Source: an uncultured bacterium
GTDB taxonomy: Bacteria; Patescibacteriota; Minisyncoccia; Moranbacterales; GWC2-37-73
Reading direction: 5' to 3'
Length of the DNA: 11,132 bases
Assembly (NCBI GenBank): GCA_903866285.1
Contig: CAIPMZ010000116.1
Coordinates: forward strand, 1 to 11,132
The notes under the pieces are model-generated. The model was not told the DNA's origin, did no database searches, and worked only from the letters and a program-made list of their open reading frames with translations. A program made the translations under genes and the position numbers. Shown piece by piece: positions 1 through 5,282 of this stretch (the stretch's first letter is position 1; each line of letters opens with the position of its first letter).

Positions 1-75
1 AAGATGAAAAAGAAAGAAGAAATTGAACAGCTTATGGCTCAAATTGATCGAAAATTAACCAATAATTTCAACTAA
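1..75 (+). CDS. C-terminal end of an unidentified protein (partial)
   Basis: An open frame runs in from the left edge and stops at TAA (73-75), leaving 24 residues that are strongly charged, Lys/Glu-rich at first and ending in Asn-Asn-Phe-Asn. The composition suggests a helical tail. I do not recognise the family, and the rest of the gene lies outside the window. It ends about 40 bases before the glycosyltransferase remnant at 119-262 and is in a different frame from it (the remnant's frame has a stop at 56-58). It could also be part of the decayed zone rather than a working gene. Confidence 0.4.
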   Translation, partial: KMKKKEEIEQLMAQIDRKLTNNFN

Positions 76-116
76 CCCAAGTGTTAATTATGTTCATGGA
101 CTTGCACATACGCAAG

Positions 117-198
117 CATTTAATCATCTAATCATTCAAACATTTAAACAATTAAATATCAAAAGCAGTGGGTTTAATTCTAAAAAACTTCAGCGTTA
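117..198 (+). repeat. 82-bp direct repeat, copy A
   Basis: This segment matches 2007-2088 in the same orientation, with six mismatches that I count (offset 1890 bases). Both copies encode the same stretch of a glycosyltransferase C-terminus in an open frame (...FNHLII...KQLN...SSGFN...KLQR). The first part is built from 8-base units of the type ATCATTTA/ATCATCTA/ATCATTCA. Copy A is followed by the glycosyltransferase tail, while copy B is preceded by the glycosyltransferase body. Confidence 0.9.
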
Positions 199-262
199 TC
201 GCCAATTCCTCGGCGAGCGGGCGTATTTTTCCCAAAAATGGGGAAGGGATGAAAATGCCTAA
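119..262 (+). pseudogene. Remnant of a family-2 glycosyltransferase: C-terminal tail only
   Basis: A 47-residue frame ends in RAYFSQKWGRDENA followed by TAA. An aromatic/Lys-Trp-Gly tail of this kind is typical of the end of GT2 (rhamnosyltransferase-like) glycosyltransferases, which make cell-surface polysaccharide from nucleotide sugars on the cytoplasmic side of the membrane. The frame has no plausible start: upstream it stays open only to about base 59, in sequence unlike a glycosyltransferase, and meets a stop at 56-58. The catalytic body is absent. The first part is the 82-bp repeat also found at 2007-2088, where the complementary body piece lies. I read it as a dead fragment from a rearrangement. 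Assignment to GT2 rests on the two pieces taken together. Confidence 0.6.
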
Positions 263-266
263 TTTC

Positions 267-318
267 CCTGCCTACCTGCCTATCGGCAGACAGGTCGGCA
301 GACAAGCCGGCAGGCAGG
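267..318 (+). repeat. GC-rich CCTGCC/GGCAGG palindromic repeat
   Basis: The segment starts with two CCTGCCTA-type units, passes through two GGCAGACA-type units and ends with GGCAGGCAGG. The CCTGCC units at the left are complementary to the GGCAGG units at the right, so the whole can fold into a hairpin. It is far richer in G+C than its surroundings and lies immediately after the glycosyltransferase tail. Read in one frame it gives an artificial peptide with repeated Gly-Arg-Gln, which should not be annotated as a protein. The rest of 263-458 holds this repeat, one copy of the GAACTCC repeat and a promoter, but no gene. Confidence 0.8.
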
Positions 319-372
319 CAATGTCTAATAACAAAGGAATAGATTTTAAATGGTAGATTTTGGATTTTAGAG

Positions 373-404
373 GAACTCCACCCAGGGCAGTCTTCGGTAG
401 GGAA
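373..404 (+). repeat. GAACTCC hairpin repeat, degenerate copy
   Basis: It aligns without gaps to the copies at 1701-1732 and 1794-1825: GAACTCC, then a C/G/A block, then TC-TTCGG/TCCTCGG. The internal stem is damaged here (CAGGGCAGTCTTCGG), so this copy probably no longer folds well. Confidence 0.6.
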
Positions 405-424
405 ATATTTTTTAAAAAGTTAAG

Positions 425-452
425 TTGACGATTTTTGTTTGAATGATATAAT
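425..452 (+). promoter_or_regulatory. Sigma70-type promoter giving a leaderless transcript
   Basis: A -35 TTGACG (425-430) and a perfect -10 TATAAT (447-452) are separated by 16 bases. The ATG of the next gene begins at 459, only 6 bases after the -10 box, which is about where transcription should start. There is no room for a Shine-Dalgarno sequence, so the mRNA is probably leaderless. Confidence 0.8.
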
Positions 453-458
453 AGCGAT

Positions 459-806
459 ATGAAGAATGAAAAACAAAAAACTTATTCAGAAGATCATGTC
501 TTGGCGATGTTTGAGGAAATCAAAAGCCAGGGGAATATTGTCATTGAACAGTATGCCAGTTTAACTGAAAAAGTTGATTTTATTTTGGAGGACATTGATA
601 TTTTGAAAGCTGATAATGTGGACATGAAAAGAGATATTAAGGTAATTAAGGCTGATATTGTCGAAATCAAAGCCGATATCGTTGAAATAAGAGAGGAAAT
701 GGTTGAAATGAATGGAAAGCTAGATAATAAAGTCGAGAAAAAAGTTTCTGATAATCATGAAAAACGGATTTTTAAATTGGAAAAAGCAGCTTTTGCAACT
801 CAATAA
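459..806 (+). CDS. Small coiled-coil protein of unknown function
   Basis: This is a 115-residue, highly charged protein with no signal peptide, membrane segment or cysteine. Residues about 30-95 look like one long coiled coil. Hydrophobic residues recur at heptad-like spacing, and a 7-residue unit is nearly repeated (IKADIVE, IKADIVE, IREEMVE). The C-terminus has HEKRIFKLEKAAF. The protein at 2138-2455 on the other strand has a similar plan and a related ending (RVEKLEEKF), so the two are probably distant relatives. A strong promoter sits directly against the start codon, which supports both the gene and this ATG. I cannot assign a function; an oligomerising or scaffold role is only a guess from the coiled coil. 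No convincing terminator follows, only a short T-run near 815. Confidence 0.75.
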   Translation: MKNEKQKTYSEDHVLAMFEEIKSQGNIVIEQYASLTEKVDFILEDIDILKADNVDMKRDIKVIKADIVEIKADIVEIREEMVEMNGKLDNKVEKKVSDNHEKRIFKLEKAAFATQ

Positions 807-829
807 AGATTAAAATTTTTTTAGCTTAA

Positions 830-848
830 CTGGACGGTCCTCCGGAAA
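830..848 (+). repeat. Partial GAACTCC-type repeat (GGACGGTCCTCCGG)
   Basis: GGACGGTCCTC is shared with the copy at 1701-1732, but the GAACTCC half is missing. It is followed after about 13 bases by the 36-bp GGCACC repeat. Confidence 0.45.
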
Positions 849-860
849 CCTCTTTTCATC

Positions 861-897
861 TGGCACCAAAAATATGCGGTCGTCGGAAGTTGGTGCT
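861..897 (+). repeat. 36-bp GGCACC repeat, copy 1
   Basis: It begins GGCACCAAAAATATGCGG and ends TCGTCGGAAGTTGGTGCT. The ends GGCACCAA and TTGGTGC(T) are inverted repeats, with the last base changed relative to copies 2 and 3. It ends 7 bases before the ATG chosen for the Cas2-like gene at 905. Confidence 0.9.
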
Positions 898-904
898 GGG
901 TTGG

Positions 905-1501
905 ATGGTAGAGAACGAAAAAAACAAAAAATCAATGATGAACAAAGAAAAGAAAATAATAAGTCCAACTAAGAAAAAAGCACTCCTCTTGATTGCTGGA
1001 GGACTGGCGCTTGGGCTTGCTAGAAATCCGAGATCGCAGAAATATATTTTCAAAACTTTGAAAAGGGATTGGAAAGAAATAAACAAGAAATATCTGTATA
1101 GGATCATTAAAGAGTTTAGGGAGGAAAGATTGGTTGACTATAGGGAGAAAGAAGATGGCACGGTGGAAATAGTTTTGACCGAGAAGGGGCAAAAGATGGT
1201 TTTGAAATTCAACATAGATAAAATAAAAATAGCAAGCCCTCTCAAATGGGACAAAAAATGGCGTGTTGTTTTTTTTGATATTCCAGAAAAACGAAGATCG
1301 GAAAGAAATATCCTCAGAGATAAATTGAAAGAATTGGGATTTTGTGAAATTCAAAAATCTGTCTTCGTGCATCCTTTCCCATGCTTTGATGAAATAAACT
1401 TCATCACTGAATATTTCCAGCTCAGGAACCTCGTCCGCTATGGGGAAATGATAAATATTTCAAACGAGGAAGAGTTTAAATTGAAATTCAAGTTGTATTA
1501 G
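905..1501 (+). CDS. PaaX-like winged-helix protein with C-terminal Cas2-like domain
   Basis: This is a 198-residue basic protein. After a Lys-rich start there is a hydrophobic Leu/Ala/Gly patch (about residues 25-40). A probable winged helix follows (about 45-105), including LYRIIKEFREERLVDY and a beta-hairpin with DGTVEIVLTEKG. The C-terminal part has KWRVVFFDIPEKRR, LKELGFCEIQKSVFVHPFPC and DEINFI. These are the hallmarks of the ferredoxin-like fold shared by Cas2 and the C-terminal domain of PaaX-type repressors. Proteins of this build are common as stand-alone genes in CPR genomes. There is no cas1 or genuine CRISPR array here, so a role in spacer acquisition is not supported; DNA-binding regulation is more likely, and nuclease activity is untested. 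The start is uncertain: ATG at 905, or ATGs at 935 and 938. No Shine-Dalgarno is visible, and an earlier TTG at 890 lies inside the repeat. The gene is bracketed by copies of the 36-bp repeat. Confidence 0.8.
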   Translation: MVENEKNKKSMMNKEKKIISPTKKKALLLIAGGLALGLARNPRSQKYIFKTLKRDWKEINKKYLYRIIKEFREERLVDYREKEDGTVEIVLTEKGQKMVLKFNIDKIKIASPLKWDKKWRVVFFDIPEKRRSERNILRDKLKELGFCEIQKSVFVHPFPCFDEINFITEYFQLRNLVRYGEMINISNEEEFKLKFKLY

Positions 1502-1556
1502 TTTCCTTATGAGATTGCCGTATTTTTTTTTGTAGAATCTTGGCAATGCATTTCAT

Positions 1557-1596
1557 CTGGCACCAAAAATATGCGGTCGTCTGGAGTTGGTGCCAG
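1557..1596 (+). repeat. 36-bp GGCACC repeat, copy 2
   Basis: It is nearly identical to copy 1 (CGTCTGGAG in place of CGTCGGAAG). The inverted ends extend to 10 bases here, CTGGCACCAA against TTGGTGCCAG. It lies 55 bases after the stop of the Cas2-like gene. The whole of 1502-1744 holds no gene, only these repeats and a T-run near 1522-1530. Confidence 0.9.
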
Positions 1597-1650
1597 GGAT
1601 AGAATATCTATTCGAGGAATAATGCTAATGGCGGGGAGTCTTGAAGTGTC

Positions 1651-1688
1651 TGGCACCAAAAATATGCGGTCGTCGGAAGTTGGTGCCA
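1651..1688 (+). repeat. 36-bp GGCACC repeat, copy 3
   Basis: The core is identical to copy 1, with perfect 9-base inverted ends TGGCACCAA and TTGGTGCCA. About 54 bases separate it from copy 2; that separating sequence is not repeated elsewhere in the window. Confidence 0.9.
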
Positions 1689-1700
1689 CTGTTTGGACTG

Positions 1701-1732
1701 GAACTCCACGGAGGACGGTCCTCGCTTAGCAA
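1701..1732 (+). repeat. GAACTCC hairpin repeat
   Basis: GAACTCCACGGAGGACGG followed by TCCTCG. GAGGA-CGG-TCCTC forms a short stem. It starts 12 bases after the third 36-bp repeat, so the two repeat families are interleaved. Confidence 0.75.
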
Positions 1733-1793
1733 TATTGAATTTAGTTGTCAAAAAATGATTGTAATAAGCCAAATATGTTAAGGTTGGCTAAGA

Positions 1794-1825
1794 GAACTCC
1801 GCCGAGGATGGTCCTCGGCAGAAAT
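1794..1825 (+). repeat. GAACTCC hairpin repeat, best-preserved copy
   Basis: GAACTCC is followed by a perfect hairpin at 1801-1819: GCCGAGGA, loop TGG, TCCTCGGC. An open frame crosses it, but the encoded peptide is repeat-derived and not part of a real protein. Confidence 0.8.
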
Positions 1826-1850
1826 AGCTTTTTGGGCCAAATAAATGGGG

Positions 1851-2089
1851 TCAGGTACCTTTTTAATAACAATAACGACATTGATTTTTGTTTCCGTCTC
1901 CGTGAAAAAGGTTATAAAATAATTTGCACCCCAAATGCAAAACTTTTTCATCACGAATCAGCCAGCCGGGGATTGGATATTAAAAATAGTTATAAAGTCA
2001 TAAAATCATTTAATCATCTAATCATTCAATCATTTAAACAATTAAATATCGAAAGCAGTGGGTTTAATTCCGAGAAACTTCAACGTTAG
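1851..2089 (+). pseudogene. Remnant of a family-2 glycosyltransferase: late catalytic-domain segment
   Basis: The open frame reads NDIDFCFRLREKGYKI, then TPNAKLFHHESASRGLD. This is the conserved end of a GT2 domain: an acidic cluster (normally Glu-Asp-Val-Asp) that includes the catalytic-base region, then the Pro-x-Ala and His-Glu-Ser-Ala-Ser-Arg stretch. Everything before NNNND is gone and replaced by repeat DNA; the join is near a GGGGTCAGGTACC motif at 1847-1859. The frame stops at TAG (2087-2089), just as the 82-bp repeat ends. In the other copy the protein continues at this point (LQRYRQF...). The piece is therefore truncated at both ends and cannot be active. Joined through the 82-bp repeat to 119-262, it would give a sensible GT2 C-terminus. 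Confidence 0.65.
2007..2088 (+). repeat. 82-bp direct repeat, copy B
   Basis: Partner of 117-198. Here it is preceded by glycosyltransferase body sequence and a run of 8-base units (ATCATTTA, ATCATCTA, ATCATTCA, ATCATTTA). It is cut off directly by the terminator hairpin that begins at 2090. Confidence 0.9.
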
Positions 2090-2118
2090 AAAAAATCGGA
2101 GCTGAGCTCCGATTTTTT
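2090..2118. terminator. Bidirectional intrinsic terminator
   Basis: AAAAAATCGGAGC, loop TGA, GCTCCGATTTTTT: a perfect 13-base stem with a T-run on both strands. It lies between the rightward glycosyltransferase remnant and the end of the leftward coiled-coil gene (stop at 2138), so it can serve both directions. Confidence 0.9.
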
Positions 2119-2137
2119 AGGTTGCGTTCAATTTTTG

Positions 2138-2455
2138 CTAGGCGAATTTTTCTTCCAGTTTTTCCACCCGATAATCCAGCGTATTGTATTCAATCTTTTC
2201 AAATTTCTTAATGAGGTTAGCTTCGATGTTGCTTACGGTTTTATCAATTCTAGCTACGTCAGTCTTTAAACCAGCTACGTCGGTCTTAACAATTTCAATT
2301 TTTTGATCGAGTGGGAGAAATTGCTTTTGCATCGTTGTCGCCAGTGCTTCATTGGATGACTCAATTTTAGCTTCTAAGGTTTTTATAGTTTCACTAGTGC
2401 TTGCCTTTATGATGTCAACAATATCATTTAACGTAATTTCTTTTTTTGTTTCCAT
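2138..2455 (-). CDS. Small coiled-coil protein of unknown function
   Basis: This 105-residue protein has no signal peptide, membrane segment or cysteine. It starts METKKEITLNDIVDII and then forms a probable coiled coil (about residues 20-100), in which KTDVAGL/KTDVARI is nearly repeated. It ends YRVEKLEEKFA. It resembles the protein at 459-806 in plan and ending. The start is well supported: AAGGA (2462-2466) lies 6 bases before the ATG, and a near-consensus promoter sits upstream. It shares the strand of the Cys-rich gene at 2565-3149 but has its own promoter, and a strong terminator follows it, so it is probably a single-gene unit. The function is unknown. Confidence 0.8.
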   Translation of the reverse strand: METKKEITLNDIVDIIKASTSETIKTLEAKIESSNEALATTMQKQFLPLDQKIEIVKTDVAGLKTDVARIDKTVSNIEANLIKKFEKIEYNTLDYRVEKLEEKFA

Positions 2456-2461
2456 ACTTTT

Positions 2462-2466
2462 TCCTT
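2462..2466 (-). promoter_or_regulatory. Shine-Dalgarno AAGGA
   Basis: AAGGA on the minus strand, 6 bases before the ATG at 2455. It is one of the few clear ribosome-binding sites in the window and fixes this start. Confidence 0.7.
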
Positions 2467-2485
2467 AAGTAATTTTTATAACTAA

Positions 2486-2514
2486 ATTATACAGCGCAGT
2501 CATTTTGGCGTCAA
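2486..2514 (-). promoter_or_regulatory. Sigma70-type promoter for the coiled-coil gene
   Basis: On the minus strand, TTGACG (2509-2514), a 17-base spacer and a perfect TATAAT (2486-2491). The expected transcript start is about 25 bases before the ATG, leaving room for the AAGGA site. Confidence 0.85.
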
Positions 2515-2564
2515 ATATGTCAAATATATGTTAAAATTGGCCTAATTTTAGCTAGGGAAAGCCT

Positions 2565-3149
2565 TTATTCCTTCGGAACTTGGTCGAGAATGTCTTCGAG
2601 AAAGCGGTTGGTGCAGGTCTTCTTAATGCTAATATCCAGAATGTTTTTGCAGATTTTAATGTCGTTTTTACCAAGGGCTTGATTCTTAAAACAATAATCA
2701 GCTTCAAGGCTATCCTCGATGAGTTCGCATTTAGTTGTTTTGATAATTTCTTCTTTTGGCATTGGAATTAGGCCACAAACATTTTGGCAATATTTAAAAT
2801 CTTCAGGATCGCTAAAATCTTTGCATTGGTTGTCACAATTTTTTGTCGTAACGTCAAGGAAACTTTCGTCAGGCGTTGTTTTTGAAGCTTCGGTATCTGA
2901 ATCATCCTCGCTTTCATCAGAAACTGCATCGGTGGAGCTGGCAGTGGTTCCAGTTAAGCTGGGGTTAGAATTATCGCTTGAAGGGTTGAGCGTTGGGTTA
3001 GAGGCTTTCTTATTGTTATTTTTTTGCTCAGGGCTTGGAGCTGAAGTAGGATTTGGAGTAAAATAGCGTTTTTTTAAAATGGGAAAAGACCAGGCGCCAA
3101 GGGCGACAATTAAAACGAGGACTAGACTAATTAGGAGCTTTTTTTTCAT
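2565..3149 (-). CDS. Membrane-anchored Cys-rich protein of unknown function
   Basis: This is a 194-residue protein. Residues 1-4 are basic, and 5-24 form one hydrophobic segment with no clear signal-peptidase site, so a signal anchor is likely. Residues 31-100 are a low-complexity linker rich in Pro, Ser, Asn, Thr and then Asp/Glu. The extracellular domain (about 101-185) has eight cysteines, at 105, 109, 121, 125, 141, 153, 167 and 179. The first four form two CxxxC pairs, a pattern that suggests disulfides or a helical hairpin. A layout of anchor, disordered linker and small Cys-rich domain is frequent in CPR bacteria, but I know no function for this one. It begins 18 bases after the SpoIID-like gene on the same strand and is probably co-transcribed with it. 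A weak AT-only stem at 2532-2550 follows it. Confidence 0.8.
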   Translation of the reverse strand: MKKKLLISLVLVLIVALGAWSFPILKKRYFTPNPTSAPSPEQKNNNKKASNPTLNPSSDNSNPSLTGTTASSTDAVSDESEDDSDTEASKTTPDESFLDVTTKNCDNQCKDFSDPEDFKYCQNVCGLIPMPKEEIIKTTKCELIEDSLEADYCFKNQALGKNDIKICKNILDISIKKTCTNRFLEDILDQVPKE

Positions 3150-3167
3150 AAGACTTTAAACTTAAGC

Positions 3168-4655
3168 TTAATAAGCTGTTCGAAAGTTAATACTATGGAA
3201 ATAATAATTTAGAATGTCGTTGGCTACCCATTTATAACTATCGCTAGCAAGGTTGAGCGAGCCGTGAGCGCTGAGGCCAACCATGTGGTTGCCAGCGTCT
3301 TGCAGTTGTTGGGTTGTTAGGGTGGCATTTTTTCCATATGGGTCAGAGACTGATTGGCACCAGGGATATGTCGTACCACCCCAGACCTCTTCAAAACTTC
3401 TGGTTCGTCCATCGGTCCATGAGGAATAAGGCGTAAGGGCAATTTCGTTTAGCGGGCCAGTTAGGTGCATTAAAATTTGTCCGCGGGTGGCCTGGGCCCC
3501 TCTCGGAATGTCAGGATGGGAAGTTTCCCAGGCGTAGCCATAATAAATTTGATTGCCCGGGGTGGCGTTAACTTTAAACCCTTGGGGAGCGTATTTCGTT
3601 GAAAATTTCAGCTTCCAATAACCGTAAGTGCGGAAAACGGTCGTCATAACTTTATCGTGTTCATCGGGGCCAGTACCAGTCATTTCGCCCATCCCCCAGA
3701 CGTATTGCTCTAAAGGTAGGGTATTAATAGCCCAAATTTCATCGGCGCCAGCTGGGTTACTCCAATAACGCAATTTTAGCTCGCCTCGGTAAGCATCATT
3801 GTCGGTGTTGGGGCGGTTAAACTTAAAGACAATATCGTTGGCATTGACTGGGTCAGCCGCCCCAAAGCGGACTTCGTCGGCAACTTGCAGTTCTGGCAAG
3901 ACGCTGTCATAAAGACGGAAAGTTCTATTGCTGAGATATCTTACTTTAGTTTGGCCGACAAGTGGCGCAATAGGAGTGGCGGGAATTGTCGCCAGGACAG
4001 TCTCCGCTGAATTTTTAATGACGTAAGCCAAAGGACTCCCGGTGGTGGCGCTGAAGGCGCTAAGATTAAAAGAGCTACTAGTTAAATCATCTTTAGAATA
4101 TTTAACTAGCCCGACTGAAATTTGCGGTCCGAAAGTTGTCCCGCCAAGATCTGCCTCGCCGATGGTGGCGGAAGCTTGAGCTTGGGCAACTAAATAACGG
4201 TCGTAGCCTGCTTGATAATCGGCGCCGCAATAGTTTTTTCCAGAACTGTATTCACTCTTGTTATATTTTTTATAGTTTTTATATTTATTGTATTTTTTAT
4301 AGCCGTTGACGTATTTATCGTAGTTGGCATATTTTTTATAATCATCGGCGTAGATTGCGTAGCGACGATAAAGCGTCGGATTTTTTTTATAGAGTTTGTA
4401 TTTAGCGTAGTTTTCTTTGGCTAGAGTGCGTTGGGCGGAGTTAGCAAAACCGTATTTTTTCTTGTAGGCTTGATATTTCTGGTATTTTTTATATTTTTGC
4501 TTTTTTTCGTATTTTTGACAGAGGGAATATTTTTGGTAATTATCATAATCATCCGTGATAGCCTCATCAACTGCTTGCGCTGAAACTTCTCGCACCACTG
4601 GAGCCAGTAAGAGGAAAAGGATAAGTAAAGAAATAGTTTTTATTTTTAGGGGCAT
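3168..4655 (-). CDS. Secreted SpoIID/LytB-domain protein with Lys/Tyr-rich N-terminal region
   Basis: This 495-residue protein has a signal peptide (about 1-27, ending VSAQA). Residues 38-138 are very rich in Tyr and Lys (YKKY, YQKY, NKYKNYKKY). A middle region (about 155-290) is Ser/Thr/Ala-rich. The SpoIID domain runs from about 290 to 490. SpoIID is a lytic transglycosylase that cuts denuded glycan strands; LytB relatives enhance amidases. Domain marks are LEQYVWGMGEM (Glu324 fits the catalytic Glu of the AEM motif), VFRTYGYW, ATRGQILMHLTG, SSWTDGRTRSFEEVWGG, VSDPYG and the closing HMVGLSAHGSLNLA. Sporulation is not implied: non-sporulating bacteria, including CPR, carry this domain, so peptidoglycan remodelling outside the membrane is the likely role. 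The Lys/Tyr-rich region is unusual. It may bind wall or surface polymers, which is inference. The Cys-rich membrane protein lies 18 bases downstream. Confidence 0.88.
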   Translation of the reverse strand: MPLKIKTISLLILFLLLAPVVREVSAQAVDEAITDDYDNYQKYSLCQKYEKKQKYKKYQKYQAYKKKYGFANSAQRTLAKENYAKYKLYKKNPTLYRRYAIYADDYKKYANYDKYVNGYKKYNKYKNYKKYNKSEYSSGKNYCGADYQAGYDRYLVAQAQASATIGEADLGGTTFGPQISVGLVKYSKDDLTSSSFNLSAFSATTGSPLAYVIKNSAETVLATIPATPIAPLVGQTKVRYLSNRTFRLYDSVLPELQVADEVRFGAADPVNANDIVFKFNRPNTDNDAYRGELKLRYWSNPAGADEIWAINTLPLEQYVWGMGEMTGTGPDEHDKVMTTVFRTYGYWKLKFSTKYAPQGFKVNATPGNQIYYGYAWETSHPDIPRGAQATRGQILMHLTGPLNEIALTPYSSWTDGRTRSFEEVWGGTTYPWCQSVSDPYGKNATLTTQQLQDAGNHMVGLSAHGSLNLASDSYKWVANDILNYYFHSINFRTAY

Positions 4656-4666
4656 TTTGGGTAAAG

Positions 4667-4695
4667 GTTATAATTACATACATAGATAGTGTAGC
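4667..4695 (-). promoter_or_regulatory. Possible promoter for the SpoIID-like gene
   Basis: On the minus strand, TATAAC (4667-4672) lies 17 bases from a poor -35 (GCTACA, 4690-4695). The predicted start of transcription is only a few bases before the ATG at 4655, and no Shine-Dalgarno is seen, so the leader would be very short. Confidence 0.4.
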
Positions 4696-4832
4696 ATTTT
4701 TTGGGAAAAAGTAGAAGAAAAAGTATTTTTAAGGTGCCGTTATTACACAATAATTTAAAAAACTCCGCAAGTTGTAGGTTTTATGGGGTTGTGATAAGCT
4801 GGGAAGGTAAATTAACTATTAAAAATAGGCTT

Positions 4833-5282
4833 ATGCATTTAGACAAAAAAAGGGAAGAGCAATTGGAAAAAATAGAATTTGAATTGGAAAAAGAATATGA
4901 TCAAGCACAATCCAAAAAGCAAAAATCTCCCGAAATAATTATTGAGACTGAAAATGAAAAAGAAAAAACTAGCAAAGATCAACAGCCTGAAATCGAGCCA
5001 ACTAATCCTAGCGAAGTGCTAAAAAAGAAAAAAAGAGATTTATTTTTTGAGTTAACCTTGTTTTTTATTCTCGGAGCTTTAATTGGGATTACGCTTAAGA
5101 CAGAAGCAGTAAAAAAAATTACCATTGGTTTTAATGATTATCAAATTCCAGCTCAAACTGTGCGTTATGATGTGGCTGAGCTGAAAAGAAATTTATTGCA
5201 AAAAGCCGCTGAGCAACAGCAACAACAACAGCAACAACAACCAGTGATCAATGGTCAAGAGCCAGTAACTGGTAATCAGTAA
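4833..5282 (+). CDS. Single-pass membrane protein with poly-Gln tail
   Basis: This is a 149-residue protein. Residues 1-68 are charged, Lys/Glu-rich and probably partly coiled coil, on the cytoplasmic side. Residues 70-88 (LFFELTLFFILGALIGITL) form one membrane helix preceded by KKKKRD. Residues 92-125 form a short outer domain (ITIGFNDYQIP...VRYDVAELKRNLLQ). Nine glutamines (128-136) and a short Asn/Gln-rich end follow. I chose ATG 4833: the frame stays open back to a TTG at 4701, but that stretch has a different composition and no start signal. The last codons and the TAA lie inside a heptamer array that fills the gap to the next gene. The gene probably forms an operon with the thioredoxin-like gene 59 bases downstream, so a role in an envelope complex with it is possible. 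I do not recognise the family. Confidence 0.75.
   Translation: MHLDKKREEQLEKIEFELEKEYDQAQSKKQKSPEIIIETENEKEKTSKDQQPEIEPTNPSEVLKKKKRDLFFELTLFFILGALIGITLKTEAVKKITIGFNDYQIPAQTVRYDVAELKRNLLQKAAEQQQQQQQQQPVINGQEPVTGNQ

Noticed and set aside
168..356. 62-residue plus-strand open frame
   Set aside because: It crosses the glycosyltransferase tail in another frame and the GC-rich repeat, giving a repetitive Gly-Arg-Gln peptide; no start signal.
861..1688. CRISPR array beside a Cas2-like gene
   Set aside because: Three 36-bp repeats are CRISPR-like in length, but intervals are 660 and about 54 bases, only two are close together, no cas1 or effector gene is present, and the Cas2-fold protein is of the PaaX-like stand-alone type.
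1507..1689. Minus-strand open frame with a repeated APTSDDRIFLVP peptide
   Set aside because: It is copies 2 and 3 of the 36-bp repeat read in frame; no independent coding evidence.
2719..3066. Plus-strand 115-residue open frame opposite the Cys-rich gene
   Set aside because: It mirrors the Ser/Thr/Pro linker of the minus-strand gene, which has a signal anchor and Cys pattern and is clearly the real one.
4701..4832. Upstream extension of the poly-Gln membrane protein from TTG 4701
   Set aside because: The extra 44 residues have unlike composition, the TTG has no start signal, and ATG 4833 begins the typical charged region.
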